NCBI RefSeq assembly: GCF_024295805.1
Contig: NZ_JANCLX010000002.1
Coordinates: 162,720-226,719, forward strand
From: Streptomyces cucumeris
Lineage (GTDB): Bacteria > Actinomycetota > Actinomycetes > Streptomycetales > Streptomycetaceae
Direction: 5' to 3'
Length of the DNA: 64,000 bases
The translations under genes were made by a program, and so were the position numbers. Below are positions 45,334 to 53,368 of this stretch, piece after piece. The notes under the pieces were generated by a model, which was given only the letters and a program-made list of their open reading frames with translations, had not been told where the DNA came from and did no database searches. The stretch's first letter is position 1. Each line of letters begins with the position of its first letter.

Positions 45334-46458
45334 GTGTCCACCGCCCGTCCCGCTCCCGGCCCCGCCACCGGCCACGCGCCGGACGGTACCGGCGGCGCGG
45401 CTGCCGCCACCCCGCTCCCGCTGGACGCCGTACTGCTCGCGGTGGCCGTCGCCGGGGTCTCGTTCTCCGCGCCGCTGGCCGCCGCCACCGCCGCGCCCGC
45501 CCTCGCCATCGCCTTCTGGCGGAACGCCATGGGGGTCGGCGCGCTGGCCCCGTTCGCCCTGTGGCGCCACCGGGGCGAGCTGCGCGGGATGGGACGCCGG
45601 GCGGTGCTGCTGTCGGCCGCGGCCGGGGCGCTGCTCGCGGTGCACTTCGGCACCTGGCTGCCGAGTCTGCGGATGACCTCCGTCGCCTCCTCCACCGCGC
45701 TGGTCACCACCACCCCGATCTGGACCGCGCTGCTGCTGCGGCTGCGCGGCCACCGCCCGGCCGCGCGGGTCTGGCTGGGTATGGGGCTCGCCCTGCTCGG
45801 TGTGGTGATGCTCACCGGAGTCGATCTGTCGGCCTCGCCCCGCGCGCTGCTGGGCGATGGACTGGCGCTGGTCGGCGGGGTGGCCGGGGCCGGTTACGTG
45901 GTGCTCGGCGCGGAGGTGCGCCGCTCGGTGAGCACCACCGCGTACACCTTCGTCTGCTACGCCACCACCAGCGCGCTGCTGCTGGCCGTCTGTCTGGGCT
46001 CGGGCACCGCGCTCGGCGGCTACCGGGGCGTCACCTGGCTCCAGCTCGCCGCCCTGACGGTCACCGCGCAGCTTCTGGGGCACACCCTGATCAACCGGGT
46101 GGTGCGGGGCCTCGGCCCCGCCGTCACCTCCACCGCGGTGCTGCTGGAGACCCCGGGGGCGGCCCTGATCGCGGCGCTCTGGCTCGGCCAGACACCGCCC
46201 GTGGCCGCCTACCCGGCGCTCGCGGTGATCCTCGGCGGACTCACCCTGGTCATCCTGGCGGGGCGCCGGAAGACCGGACGAACGGGCCTAGAGCCAGCCG
46301 TTCCGCTTGAAGCCGCGGTGGATGGCGAAGCAGATCCCGACGGTGACCAGCAGCACGGACGGGTAGCCGAACTTCCAGCGCAGCTCCGGCATGTAGTCGA
46401 AGTTCATCCCGTAGATCCCCGCGATCATCGTGGGGACGGCGAAGATCGCCGCCCATGA
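45334..46458 (+). CDS. EamA/DMT-family transporter with anomalous C-terminal extension
   Basis: About 374 residues from GTG 45334. Ten hydrophobic segments in two EamA repeats start with LLAVAVAGVSFSAPLAAATAAP and FWRNAMGVGALAPF. The second repeat ends with YPALAVILGGLTLVILAGR at about base 46268. The remaining 60 residues (from RRKTG on) are hydrophilic, Asp/His-rich and encoded antisense to corA codons. Members of this family normally end at about this helix. A TAG at 46289-46291 lies one frame away, so a one-base shift may have lost the true stop. The substrate is unknown; metabolite or drug export is typical. Confidence 0.8.
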   Translation: MSTARPAPGPATGHAPDGTGGAAAATPLPLDAVLLAVAVAGVSFSAPLAAATAAPALAIAFWRNAMGVGALAPFALWRHRGELRGMGRRAVLLSAAAGALLAVHFGTWLPSLRMTSVASSTALVTTTPIWTALLLRLRGHRPAARVWLGMGLALLGVVMLTGVDLSASPRALLGDGLALVGGVAGAGYVVLGAEVRRSVSTTAYTFVCYATTSALLLAVCLGSGTALGGYRGVTWLQLAALTVTAQLLGHTLINRVVRGLGPAVTSTAVLLETPGAALIAALWLGQTPPVAAYPALAVILGGLTLVILAGRRKTGRTGLEPAVPLEAAVDGEADPDGDQQHGRVAELPAQLRHVVEVHPVDPRDHRGDGEDRRP

Positions 46459-47388
46459 CGTGATCTTGCGCATGTCCTCGTTCTGCGCCACGGTCGCCTG
46501 CGCCAGATTGGCCTGGAGGATCGAGTTCAGCAGGTCGTCGAAGGACAGCACCTGCTCGTTGACCCGGGCCAGGTGGTCCGCCACATCCCGGAAGTACTTC
46601 TGGATGTCCGGGTCCACCAGCCGCATCGGACGCTCGCTCAGCAGCTGCATCGGCCGCAGCAGCGGTGAGACCGCCCGCTTGAACTCCAGCACCTCACGCT
46701 TGAGCTGGTAGATCCGGCCCGCGTCACCGCCACGCCGGGAGGTCGCCGCCGAGAAGACGTCGATCTCCACCTCGTCGATGTCGTCCTGTACGGCGTCGGC
46801 GACCGCCAGATAGCCGTCGACCACCTGGTCGGCGATGGCGTGCAGCACCGCCGAGGGGCCCTTGGCCAGCAGCTCCGGGTCGTCCTGGAGCCGGTGACGC
46901 AGCGCGCGCAGCGAACCCTGTCCGCCGTGCCGGACGGTCACGATGAAGTTCCGGCCGGTGAAGCACATCACCTCGCCGGTCTCCACCACCTCGCTGGTCG
47001 CGGTGAGTTCGGCGTGCTCGACGTAGTGGATCGTCTTGAAGACGGTGAAGAGGGTGTCGTCGTACCGCTCCAGCTTGGGCCGCTGATGCGCCTGGACCGC
47101 GTCCTCCACGGCCAGCGGGTGCAGCCCGAACTCCTGGGCGATACCGGCGAACTCACGCTCGTTCGGCTCGTGCAGACCGATCCAGGCGAAGCCGCCCTCG
47201 GCGCGCACCCGCTCCATCGCCTTCGCCGGGCTGACGTGGTCGCTGACCCGCCGTCCGTCCCGGTAGACCGCGCAGTCCACCACGGCGCTGGTGACCGAGG
47301 GATCACGGGTGGCGTCGTAGTTGTGGGCGGTGCGGGCCCGGCTCAGGGCGGGGCGGACGGCTGCGCGCAGGTCACGGATCATCGACAT
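46288..47388 (-). CDS. corA: CorA-family magnesium/cobalt transporter
   Basis: 366 residues from ATG 47388, preceded by GAAGGAG. It has a long cytoplasmic N-terminal domain (AWIGLHEPNEREFAGIAQEFGLHPLAVEDA split as IGLHEP and LHPLAVEDA), a long coiled helix, and two terminal transmembrane helices with the CorA signature YGMNF near residue 325. The C-terminus GFKRNGWL is typical. It forms a pentameric channel for Mg2+ uptake. Its 3' end overlaps the extended DMT transporter gene by 171 bp on the opposite strand. No M-box-like leader could be recognised. Confidence 0.94.
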   Translation of the reverse strand: MSMIRDLRAAVRPALSRARTAHNYDATRDPSVTSAVVDCAVYRDGRRVSDHVSPAKAMERVRAEGGFAWIGLHEPNEREFAGIAQEFGLHPLAVEDAVQAHQRPKLERYDDTLFTVFKTIHYVEHAELTATSEVVETGEVMCFTGRNFIVTVRHGGQGSLRALRHRLQDDPELLAKGPSAVLHAIADQVVDGYLAVADAVQDDIDEVEIDVFSAATSRRGGDAGRIYQLKREVLEFKRAVSPLLRPMQLLSERPMRLVDPDIQKYFRDVADHLARVNEQVLSFDDLLNSILQANLAQATVAQNEDMRKITSWAAIFAVPTMIAGIYGMNFDYMPELRWKFGYPSVLLVTVGICFAIHRGFKRNGWL

Positions 47389-47839
47389 GACGGGCTCCTT
47401 CACGGGCAGGCCGTCAGCGGCGGGCGCGGGGCGCAGCGCGGCACCCGGAAGGTGGACGTACGGCGGTCCGGCATCTGTACGTCCGCAAAGCGGGCGGCGC
47501 TCCGTGCGATGGCGCTGACGGTTTCGCGTAAGAAAACTGAACAAAGCGGAACGAAGGCGCTCTGCCGCCACATGCCCTGGATGCGAACTGACTTCACGTG
47601 TTTCACCGCGATGCGGTGGGGTACGGAAGGCTCAGATCATGCGTGCGCATCCCCAGGGGAAACGACGGGAGAACTGTCGGTACTGCACGGTCGACTCGGA
47701 TCCACCGCAGCCCCACCTCCTCCGGCCGGTCCCCCGTGGGGGACGACGTGTAACTCCCTGGGCAGAGATAAAGGCTATCAGTCGGCAGAAGCGTTACGTC
47801 GCCGCTTTGCCTGTTCGATACGCGATCTATGCTCGCCGC
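47389..47839. other. Divergent spacer between corA and SUFU-domain gene
   Basis: About 450 bp with no credible gene. It includes the 5' leader of corA and a patch of lower GC around 47520-47560 (AAGAAAACTGAACAAAG) that may carry promoter elements on either strand. A plus-strand stretch GATAAAGGCTATCAG near 47767 and CTATGC shortly before the SUFU start are possible -10-like sequences. The open frame on the plus strand upstream of ATG 47840 does not look coding. Confidence 0.6.
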
Positions 47840-48445
47840 ATGTCAGACGTTCTTGAGCTGGTCGAGGCCCGGTTGATCACCGCGCTGGGTGAGCCGGATG
47901 CCCGCGCCGCCGTCACCTTCGTCGGCACGGACCGCATCGAGGTGCTGCGGTTCCGGGGCGAGGGGGACGTCGTCCGCTACGCCACCCTGGGTATGTCGGA
48001 CACCCCGATGACCGACCCCACCGCCGCCGTCGCCGACCCGCTGCGCGGACCCCGCGCCGAGCTGGTGCTCACCGTGCGCACCGACGGGAACGGCCCCGGC
48101 ACCGGAGTGCTGGACGAGGTGCTGCGCCCGCTCGCCGTGCTGGCCGCCTCCCCCCAGGTGGAGGGACTGGTGGTGACGCCCGGCGCGTCGCTGGACATCG
48201 GCGCCCCCCTGTGGAGCGATGCGCCCTTCACCTCCGTACTGGTCGCCGAACCGGGCGGGCTGGTGGAGGACTTGGAACTGCTGCCGCCCATGGATCCGGT
48301 GCGTTTCCTGCCCCTGCTGCCGATGACGGGGAACGAGGCGGCCTGGAAGCGGGTGCACGGGGCGGGCGCGCTCCAGGACCGCTGGCTGCGGCACGGCACG
48401 GATCTGCGCGATCCGGTGCGCTCCGGGGTGCCGTTGAACGGCTGA
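47840..48445 (+). CDS. Suppressor-of-fused (SUFU) domain protein
   Basis: 201 residues from ATG 47840. The core VLRFRGEGDVVRYATLGMSDTPM and RAELVLTVRTDG correspond to the SUFU-like domain found in many bacterial immunity-type and hypothetical proteins. The C-terminal LLPMTGNEAAWKRVHGAGALQDRW is also typical of that family. In bacteria the domain is often a protein-binding immunity module, but no polymorphic toxin gene is adjacent, so its role here is unknown. Confidence 0.82.
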   Translation: MSDVLELVEARLITALGEPDARAAVTFVGTDRIEVLRFRGEGDVVRYATLGMSDTPMTDPTAAVADPLRGPRAELVLTVRTDGNGPGTGVLDEVLRPLAVLAASPQVEGLVVTPGASLDIGAPLWSDAPFTSVLVAEPGGLVEDLELLPPMDPVRFLPLLPMTGNEAAWKRVHGAGALQDRWLRHGTDLRDPVRSGVPLNG

Positions 48446-48635
48446 CGCCCCGGCGGGCCACTTGGGGCCGTTGACGCCCGGGGCTGACGCCGGACCGGGA
48501 GCGGCCGACCTGGTGCGTGTCGCCGGATCACGGCATACCGCGTATGCCGTACGGGCGGAAACTCCTCGGCCGTACGACCTCCGGACGGGTGATCGTCCTT
48601 GACGCGGGGACGACCGGGGAGGACCGTGGGGCCCT

Positions 48636-49274
48636 ATGAGGGGCGAACCCAGTTGCCCGAAGTGCGGTGGCCGGGTGCGAGCGCCCGGTCTCTTCGCCGA
48701 CTCCTGGCAGTGCGGCATGCACGGCACCGTGCATCCGCTCCAGCCTGTCGTCCCGCCGAGCGTCGAAGCACTCGTGGTGGTCACCAACCGCGCCCGGGTC
48801 CCGGTCTGGATGCCGTGGCCGCTGCCCGTGGGCTGGCTGTTCACCGGTGTGGCGTGCGCGGGTGACGACCGCAGCGGCGGCCGTGCCACCACCGTGGCCT
48901 GCTCCGGGCCGGGTCCGCTGGGCGGCCCCGGTGAGCTGCTGCTGGTGGCCGAGGAGCTCGGCGTCGGACTCGGCGCGCGCTACGCGGGCATCCCGGGGCC
49001 CGACCCCGGGCCGGGGATGCGGGTGGACAAGCCCCCGCATGTGAAGGTGCTGGCCGCCGGGCGGCCCACTCCGCTGTGGCATGTCGAGGGCACCCCGGAC
49101 GACCGGGCGGTCTTCGCGGGCGAGGCGTGCGGACTGTGGCTGTGGGCGATCGTCTGGCCCGAGCAGACCGGACTGCTGATGTACGACGAGATGGTGCTCA
49201 CCGATCTGCGGGACGCCGGGGCCGAGGTGGACCTGGTGCCGTGCGGGGCGCTGTCGCCGCGGATCCTGTCCTGA
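48636..49274 (+). CDS. DUF6758 zinc-ribbon protein
   Basis: 212 residues. The N-terminal zinc ribbon is CPKCGGRV ... WQCGMHG (C-x2-C then C with His), followed by a Pro/Val-rich stretch and a domain ending EVDLVPCGALSPRILS. ATG 48636 follows a GGGAGGACC-type tract. The family name is DUF6758, from memory. It sits next to the PHP-domain gene in the same orientation. Function unknown; nucleic-acid or protein binding through the ribbon is possible. Confidence 0.82.
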   Translation: MRGEPSCPKCGGRVRAPGLFADSWQCGMHGTVHPLQPVVPPSVEALVVVTNRARVPVWMPWPLPVGWLFTGVACAGDDRSGGRATTVACSGPGPLGGPGELLLVAEELGVGLGARYAGIPGPDPGPGMRVDKPPHVKVLAAGRPTPLWHVEGTPDDRAVFAGEACGLWLWAIVWPEQTGLLMYDEMVLTDLRDAGAEVDLVPCGALSPRILS

Positions 49275-49398
49275 CCGCGGCCCCGCCGCCCGTCGCCCTC
49301 CGGTCCGGGGCCGGTTGCCCCTGACCCGGACACGCCCGGGGCGGCGGTTATCCTGAAGCGTCCCCTCCGTTCCTTCCACCGCAGCTTGGAGCCGTGTC

Positions 49399-50253
49399 GT
49401 GCGCATCGACCTGCACACCCACTCCACTGCCTCGGACGGTACGGACACCCCCGCCGAGCTGGTGCGGAACGCCGCCGCGGCCGGTCTGGACGTCATCGCG
49501 CTGACCGACCACGACACCGTCGGCGGTCATCAGGAGGCGATACGGGCGCTGCCGGAGGGCCTGACCCTGGTCACCGGCGCCGAGCTGTCCTGCCGGCTGA
49601 ACGGCGTGAGCCTGCACATGCTCGCGTACCTCTTCGACCCCGCCGAGCCGGAGTTCGCGCGCGAACGCGAACTGGTCCGCGACGACCGGGTGCCCCGCGC
49701 CCGGACGATGGTCACCAAACTGCGGGAGCTGGGCGTACCGGTCACCTGGGAGCAGGTGGCACGGATCGCCGGGGACGGGGCCGTCGGACGGCCGCATGTG
49801 GCCACCGCACTCGTCGAGCTGGGCGTGGTGGACAGCGTCTCGGACGCCTTCACCCCGGAGTGGCTCGCCGATGGCGGCCGTGCCTACGCCGAGAAGCACG
49901 AGCTGGACCCCTTCGAGGCGATCCGGCTGGTCAAGGCTGCGGGCGGGGTCACCGTCTTCGCGCATCCGCTGGCCGTCAAGCGTGGCCAGTGCGTACCGGA
50001 GAGTGCGATCGGCGAACTGGCCGCCGCGGGCCTGGACGGTATCGAGGTCGACCACATGGACCACGACGGGCCCACCCGCGCCCGGCTGCGGGGCCTCGCC
50101 GCCGAGCACGGTCTGCTCACCACCGGCTCCAGCGACTACCACGGCAGCCGTAAGAGCTGTCGGCTGGGCGAGTACACCACCGATCCCGAGATCTACGGCG
50201 AGATCGTGCGCCGGGCCGCCGGTGCGTTCCCGGTGCCGGGCGCGGGCGGCTGA
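49399..50253 (+). CDS. PHP-domain phosphoesterase (RNase AM / YciV-like)
   Basis: 284 residues from GTG 49399. It has PHP metal-binding motifs HTHSTASDGTDTP, LTDHDTVGG, GAELSC, GRPHVA, FAHPLA and GSSDYHG, the set seen in 3',5'-nucleotide bisphosphatases and TrpH/YciV proteins. It probably removes phosphates from nucleotide ends or RNA 5' ends. The marC-like gene follows after about 90 bp in the same direction. Confidence 0.9.
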   Translation: MRIDLHTHSTASDGTDTPAELVRNAAAAGLDVIALTDHDTVGGHQEAIRALPEGLTLVTGAELSCRLNGVSLHMLAYLFDPAEPEFARERELVRDDRVPRARTMVTKLRELGVPVTWEQVARIAGDGAVGRPHVATALVELGVVDSVSDAFTPEWLADGGRAYAEKHELDPFEAIRLVKAAGGVTVFAHPLAVKRGQCVPESAIGELAAAGLDGIEVDHMDHDGPTRARLRGLAAEHGLLTTGSSDYHGSRKSCRLGEYTTDPEIYGEIVRRAAGAFPVPGAGG

Positions 50254-50345
50254 GCCCACCGCACCGCCGTTCCCCTCCACCCACCTCTCCCTCCCGTCCC
50301 CCTCGCGAGCCGCCGCTCGCGCACGTCTGCGCAAGGCCCTTCACC

Positions 50346-50951
50346 GTGTTCGACACCGCTGTCTTCGGATCCCTCTTTCTCACCCTTTTCGTGATCATGG
50401 ACCCTCCGGGGATCACGCCGATCTTCCTGGCGCTGACCTCCGGCCGCCCCGTCAAGGTCCAGCGCCGGATGGCCGGCCAGGCCGCCACCGTCGCCTTCGG
50501 GGTCATCGCCGTCTTCGGCGTCGCCGGTCAGCAGATCCTCGACTATCTGCATGTCTCGGTCCCCGCGCTGATGATCGCGGGCGGGCTGCTCCTGCTGCTG
50601 ATCGCGCTGGACCTGCTCACCGGCAAGAACGACGAGCCGACCCAGACCAAGGACGTCAATGTGGCGCTCGTGCCGCTCGGGATGCCGCTGCTGGCCGGGC
50701 CCGGGGCGATCGTCTCGGTGATCCTGGCGGTGCAGCACGCCAAGGGCGTCGGCGACCAGGTCTCGGTGTGGGCCGCCATCGTCGCCATGCACGTGGTGCT
50801 GTGGCTCACGATGCGCTACTCGCTGCTGATCATCCGCGTGATCAAGGAAGGCGGTGTGGTGCTGGTCACCCGACTGGCCGGAATGATGCTTTCCGCTCTG
50901 GCGGTGCAGCAGATCATCAACGGTGTCATCCAGGTGGTCCAGACCGCCTGA
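50346..50951 (+). CDS. MarC-family integral membrane protein
   Basis: 201 residues with six hydrophobic segments. MarC family signatures are FVIMDPPGITPIFLAL near the N-terminus, LLLLIALDLL, PLGMPLLAGPGAIVSVIL in the middle and RLAGMMLSALAVQQIINGV at the end. GTG 50346 lacks a strong ribosome-binding site. Despite the name, MarC proteins are not shown to give multiple antibiotic resistance; a transport role is suspected. A strong terminator follows. Confidence 0.9.
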   Translation: MFDTAVFGSLFLTLFVIMDPPGITPIFLALTSGRPVKVQRRMAGQAATVAFGVIAVFGVAGQQILDYLHVSVPALMIAGGLLLLLIALDLLTGKNDEPTQTKDVNVALVPLGMPLLAGPGAIVSVILAVQHAKGVGDQVSVWAAIVAMHVVLWLTMRYSLLIIRVIKEGGVVLVTRLAGMMLSALAVQQIINGVIQVVQTA

Positions 50952-50979
50952 GGCGCCCGGAGCCCGTGCCCGCACGCGA

Positions 50980-51011
50980 AGCGCCCCCGTACATCCGTGT
51001 ACGGGGGCGCT
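50980..51011. terminator. Bidirectional hairpin terminator
   Basis: Perfect 14-bp arms AGCGCCCCCGTACA / TGTACGGGGGCGCT with a TCCG tetraloop, between marC (+) and the small minus-strand gene at 51050. Confidence 0.9.
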
Positions 51012-51049
51012 GTGCGTACGGGTGGTGCCGTCAGGACCTTCCTACGGCA

Positions 51050-51202
51050 CTACCGGGCGACGGTCTCGGCTGGACGGATGTAGATGCGCTGGCCGATCGC
51101 GGCGGCCTGCTGCACGATCCGGTTGACGGAGGCGGCGTCCACGACGGTGCTGTCCACGGCGTTACCGTCGACGTCGTCAAGACGCATGATCTCGAAGCGC
51201 AC
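51050..51202 (-). CDS. Small protein, 50 aa
   Basis: GTG 51202 follows AAGGGAG at good spacing. Sequence begins VRFEIMRLDDVDGNAVDSTVVDAA and ends IYIRPAETVAR. It looks like a compact alpha/beta fold with no transmembrane segment. It is bounded downstream by a strong terminator shared with marC. Its conservation in Streptomyces is likely because of the good start site and terminator, but no family is recognised. Confidence 0.72.
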   Translation of the reverse strand: MRFEIMRLDDVDGNAVDSTVVDAASVNRIVQQAAAIGQRIYIRPAETVAR

Positions 51203-51415
51203 GGCTTCTCCCTTCGTCTGATCCTCCTGAGGAGAACTGATGTGTACGGAGGCGGCGCGGCCTCGCTGCCGCACGCTCCTGTACGTCTTCAACGAAAGTG
51301 TGCCGTGAAAACATTCCCTACGCTAATGAAATTTTTCGCCAGGCTAAATATCTGCTGGTGGCGGGGGAGGGTCCGGTTGTGATCCCCGAGCGGCCGCCCG
51401 GAGAATGAACCGCGT

Positions 51416-52345
51416 ATGAGTGACGTGCTGCCTGCGGGCCAACCAGACCTCGTCTCGATCGCCGTGGGCATCGAGCGCACCAATGAGCTGCTGCAACGCG
51501 TGCTCGCCGAGGTGGCCACCACCCCCTCCACCCACGCGATCTTCGTGGACGCGGGGTACGTCTACGCGGCCGCCGGACGGCTGGTCGCGGGTACGGAGGA
51601 CCGCCGGGCCTTCGAGCTGGACGCCGAGGGGCTGATCGAGGCGTTCATCGACAAGGCGCGCACGATCTTTCCGGACAGCAGACTGCTGCGGGTCTACTGG
51701 TTCGACGGTGCCCGGCGGCGCATCCACACCGCCGAGCAGCAGAGCATCGCGGAGCTGCCGGACGTCAAGGTCCGGCTGGGCAACCTCAACGCCAACAACC
51801 AGCAGAAGGGCGTCGACTCCCTCATCCGCTCCGATCTGGAGTCCCTCGCCCGGCACCGCGCCATCGGTGACGCCGTGCTGATCGGCGGTGACGAGGACCT
51901 GGTCTCGGCCGTCGAGGCGGCCCAGGGCTACGGGGCACGTGTCCACCTGTGGGGCATCGAGGCCGTGGAGGGCCGCAACCAGGCCGAACCGCTGCTGTGG
52001 GAGGTCGACAGCCAGCGCACCTTCGACCTCGACTTCTGCAAGCCGTACGTCACCCGCCGCGCCACGGGCTACGAGCTCAACGGTGAGCCGGTGCCCGCGG
52101 GGCCCGCCCCCAGCCGGGACGAGGTGCGCTTCATCGGGGCGCAGATCGCCGCCCAGTGGCTCTCCGCACGCGGCCGCGAGACCCTCGCCGAGCTGCTGCC
52201 GGGCCATCCGTACCTGCCAGGTTCGGTGGACCAGGAGCTGCTGATCGACGCGGAGGGGCTGCTGCGGCTGTCGCTGCGCGCCCACGCCGATCTGCGGCGC
52301 GCGCTGCGGGACGGCTTCTGGGAGCACCTCCAGGCCCAGTACTGA
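51416..52345 (+). CDS. NYN-domain (PIN-like) putative RNase
   Basis: 309 residues. The NYN/PIN-like core has acidic residues at the expected strand ends: AIFVDAGYVY, KGVDSLIRSDLESLA and VLIGGDEDLVSAVEAA, a full set for a metal-dependent nuclease. The C-terminal third is helical with LRRALRDGFWEHLQAQY at the end. ATG 51416 has a weak ribosome-binding site. RNA processing or degradation is the usual role of the family; the target is unknown. Confidence 0.88.
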   Translation: MSDVLPAGQPDLVSIAVGIERTNELLQRVLAEVATTPSTHAIFVDAGYVYAAAGRLVAGTEDRRAFELDAEGLIEAFIDKARTIFPDSRLLRVYWFDGARRRIHTAEQQSIAELPDVKVRLGNLNANNQQKGVDSLIRSDLESLARHRAIGDAVLIGGDEDLVSAVEAAQGYGARVHLWGIEAVEGRNQAEPLLWEVDSQRTFDLDFCKPYVTRRATGYELNGEPVPAGPAPSRDEVRFIGAQIAAQWLSARGRETLAELLPGHPYLPGSVDQELLIDAEGLLRLSLRAHADLRRALRDGFWEHLQAQY

Positions 52346-52398
52346 GCCTCCCGCACCGCTGTCGTGGACGACGCGCGCCGACCGGTGGACGGCGCGGC

Positions 52399-53265
52399 TC
52401 AGCCCACGCCGCGCCAGAACGAGACCAGCGCGTCGGCCGTCTCCCGCGGCCGTTCGACGTTGGGGGAGTGCTCGGCCCCTCCGATCACGGTCCGGTGCGC
52501 CGACAGCCGCTCGGCCATCTCGTCCATCTGCGGCACCGGCCAGGCGTAGTCCACCTCACCGGAGAGCACATGGACGGGCAGCCCGGCCGCCGCGAGCTCG
52601 CCGACCCGGTCCGGTTCCGCGCTGAGCTGCCGTCCGGTGGCGATCAGTTGCTCCGGTACGGTCGCCAGCCAGCGCTGGTGGAGGAACTCCCGCACGCCGG
52701 GCGGGGTCGCCGCGTCGGCCGCCTCGGGCGGGTCCAGTTCGCGCATCGCCTGCCAGACGGACTCCATGTCCATCACGGTCAGCGCGTCGATGAGCAGCTT
52801 GGTGCGGGCTTGCTGGGCGGCCGAGATGGCCGCCGGGCCCGAGCTCATGATGGTCAGTGAGCTGAACGCGCCCGGGTCCTTCAGCACCGCGGCCCGCGCG
52901 ATCAGCCCGCCCAGCGAATGCCCGAGCAGATGGACCGGATCCTCGGTGGCGGCGCTGACCGCCGTGGCCTGCGCCAGGACGTCGAGCGCCAGCTCGTCCC
53001 GGCCATAGGCCGTCTGGTCCCGGGGGCCGGGGCTCTCGTACTGACCGCGGCCGTCGACCGCGACCGCCCGGAAGCCCGCGGCGGCCAGCGGTTCCAGCAG
53101 GGCGATGAAGTCCTCCTTGCTGCCGGTGAAACCGGGCACCAGCAGCACGGTGCCGCGGGCGGCCGAAGCGGGCCGCGCATCATGCGCGGCGAACTCCCCG
53201 CGCGCGGTCCCCAGTCGGTACGCGCGGGCGCCCGCGGGCAGTGTGAGAAACGGCGGCCTGCTCAT
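52399..53265 (-). CDS. Alpha/beta-hydrolase
   Basis: 288 residues. It has a canonical hydrolase pattern: VLLVPGFTGSKED oxyanion region, AVDGRGQYES, the nucleophile elbow GHSLGG near residue 117, catalytic acid in HVLSGEVDYAWP and the catalytic His in GAEHSPNVER. No signal peptide. The substrate is unknown; an esterase/lipase-like or haloperoxidase-like enzyme. It lies downstream of the helicase terminator and so is probably a separate transcript. Confidence 0.88.
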   Translation of the reverse strand: MSRPPFLTLPAGARAYRLGTARGEFAAHDARPASAARGTVLLVPGFTGSKEDFIALLEPLAAAGFRAVAVDGRGQYESPGPRDQTAYGRDELALDVLAQATAVSAATEDPVHLLGHSLGGLIARAAVLKDPGAFSSLTIMSSGPAAISAAQQARTKLLIDALTVMDMESVWQAMRELDPPEAADAATPPGVREFLHQRWLATVPEQLIATGRQLSAEPDRVGELAAAGLPVHVLSGEVDYAWPVPQMDEMAERLSAHRTVIGGAEHSPNVERPRETADALVSFWRGVG

Positions 53266-53304
53266 GGGATGAGGCTATACAGACCGCGGGAAACGGACCG
53301 TGAA

Positions 53305-53349
53305 CGCCTCGGGCCCCGTCCGCGGTGTCGCGGAACGGGGCCCGAGGCG
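53305..53349 (-). terminator. Hairpin terminator of helicase gene
   Basis: Arms GCCTCGGGCCCCGT (53306-53319) and ACGGGGCCCGAGGC (53335-53348), with a smaller CCGCG/CGCGG stem inside the loop. It lies just past the helicase stop in transcript direction. Confidence 0.86.
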
Positions 53350-53368
53350 CTCATCGGTGCCTGTGCCG

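Noticed and set aside
47389..47839. Mg2+-sensing riboswitch upstream of corA
   Set aside because: I could not recognise M-box or ykoK conserved elements in the leader. Nothing beyond position supports it.
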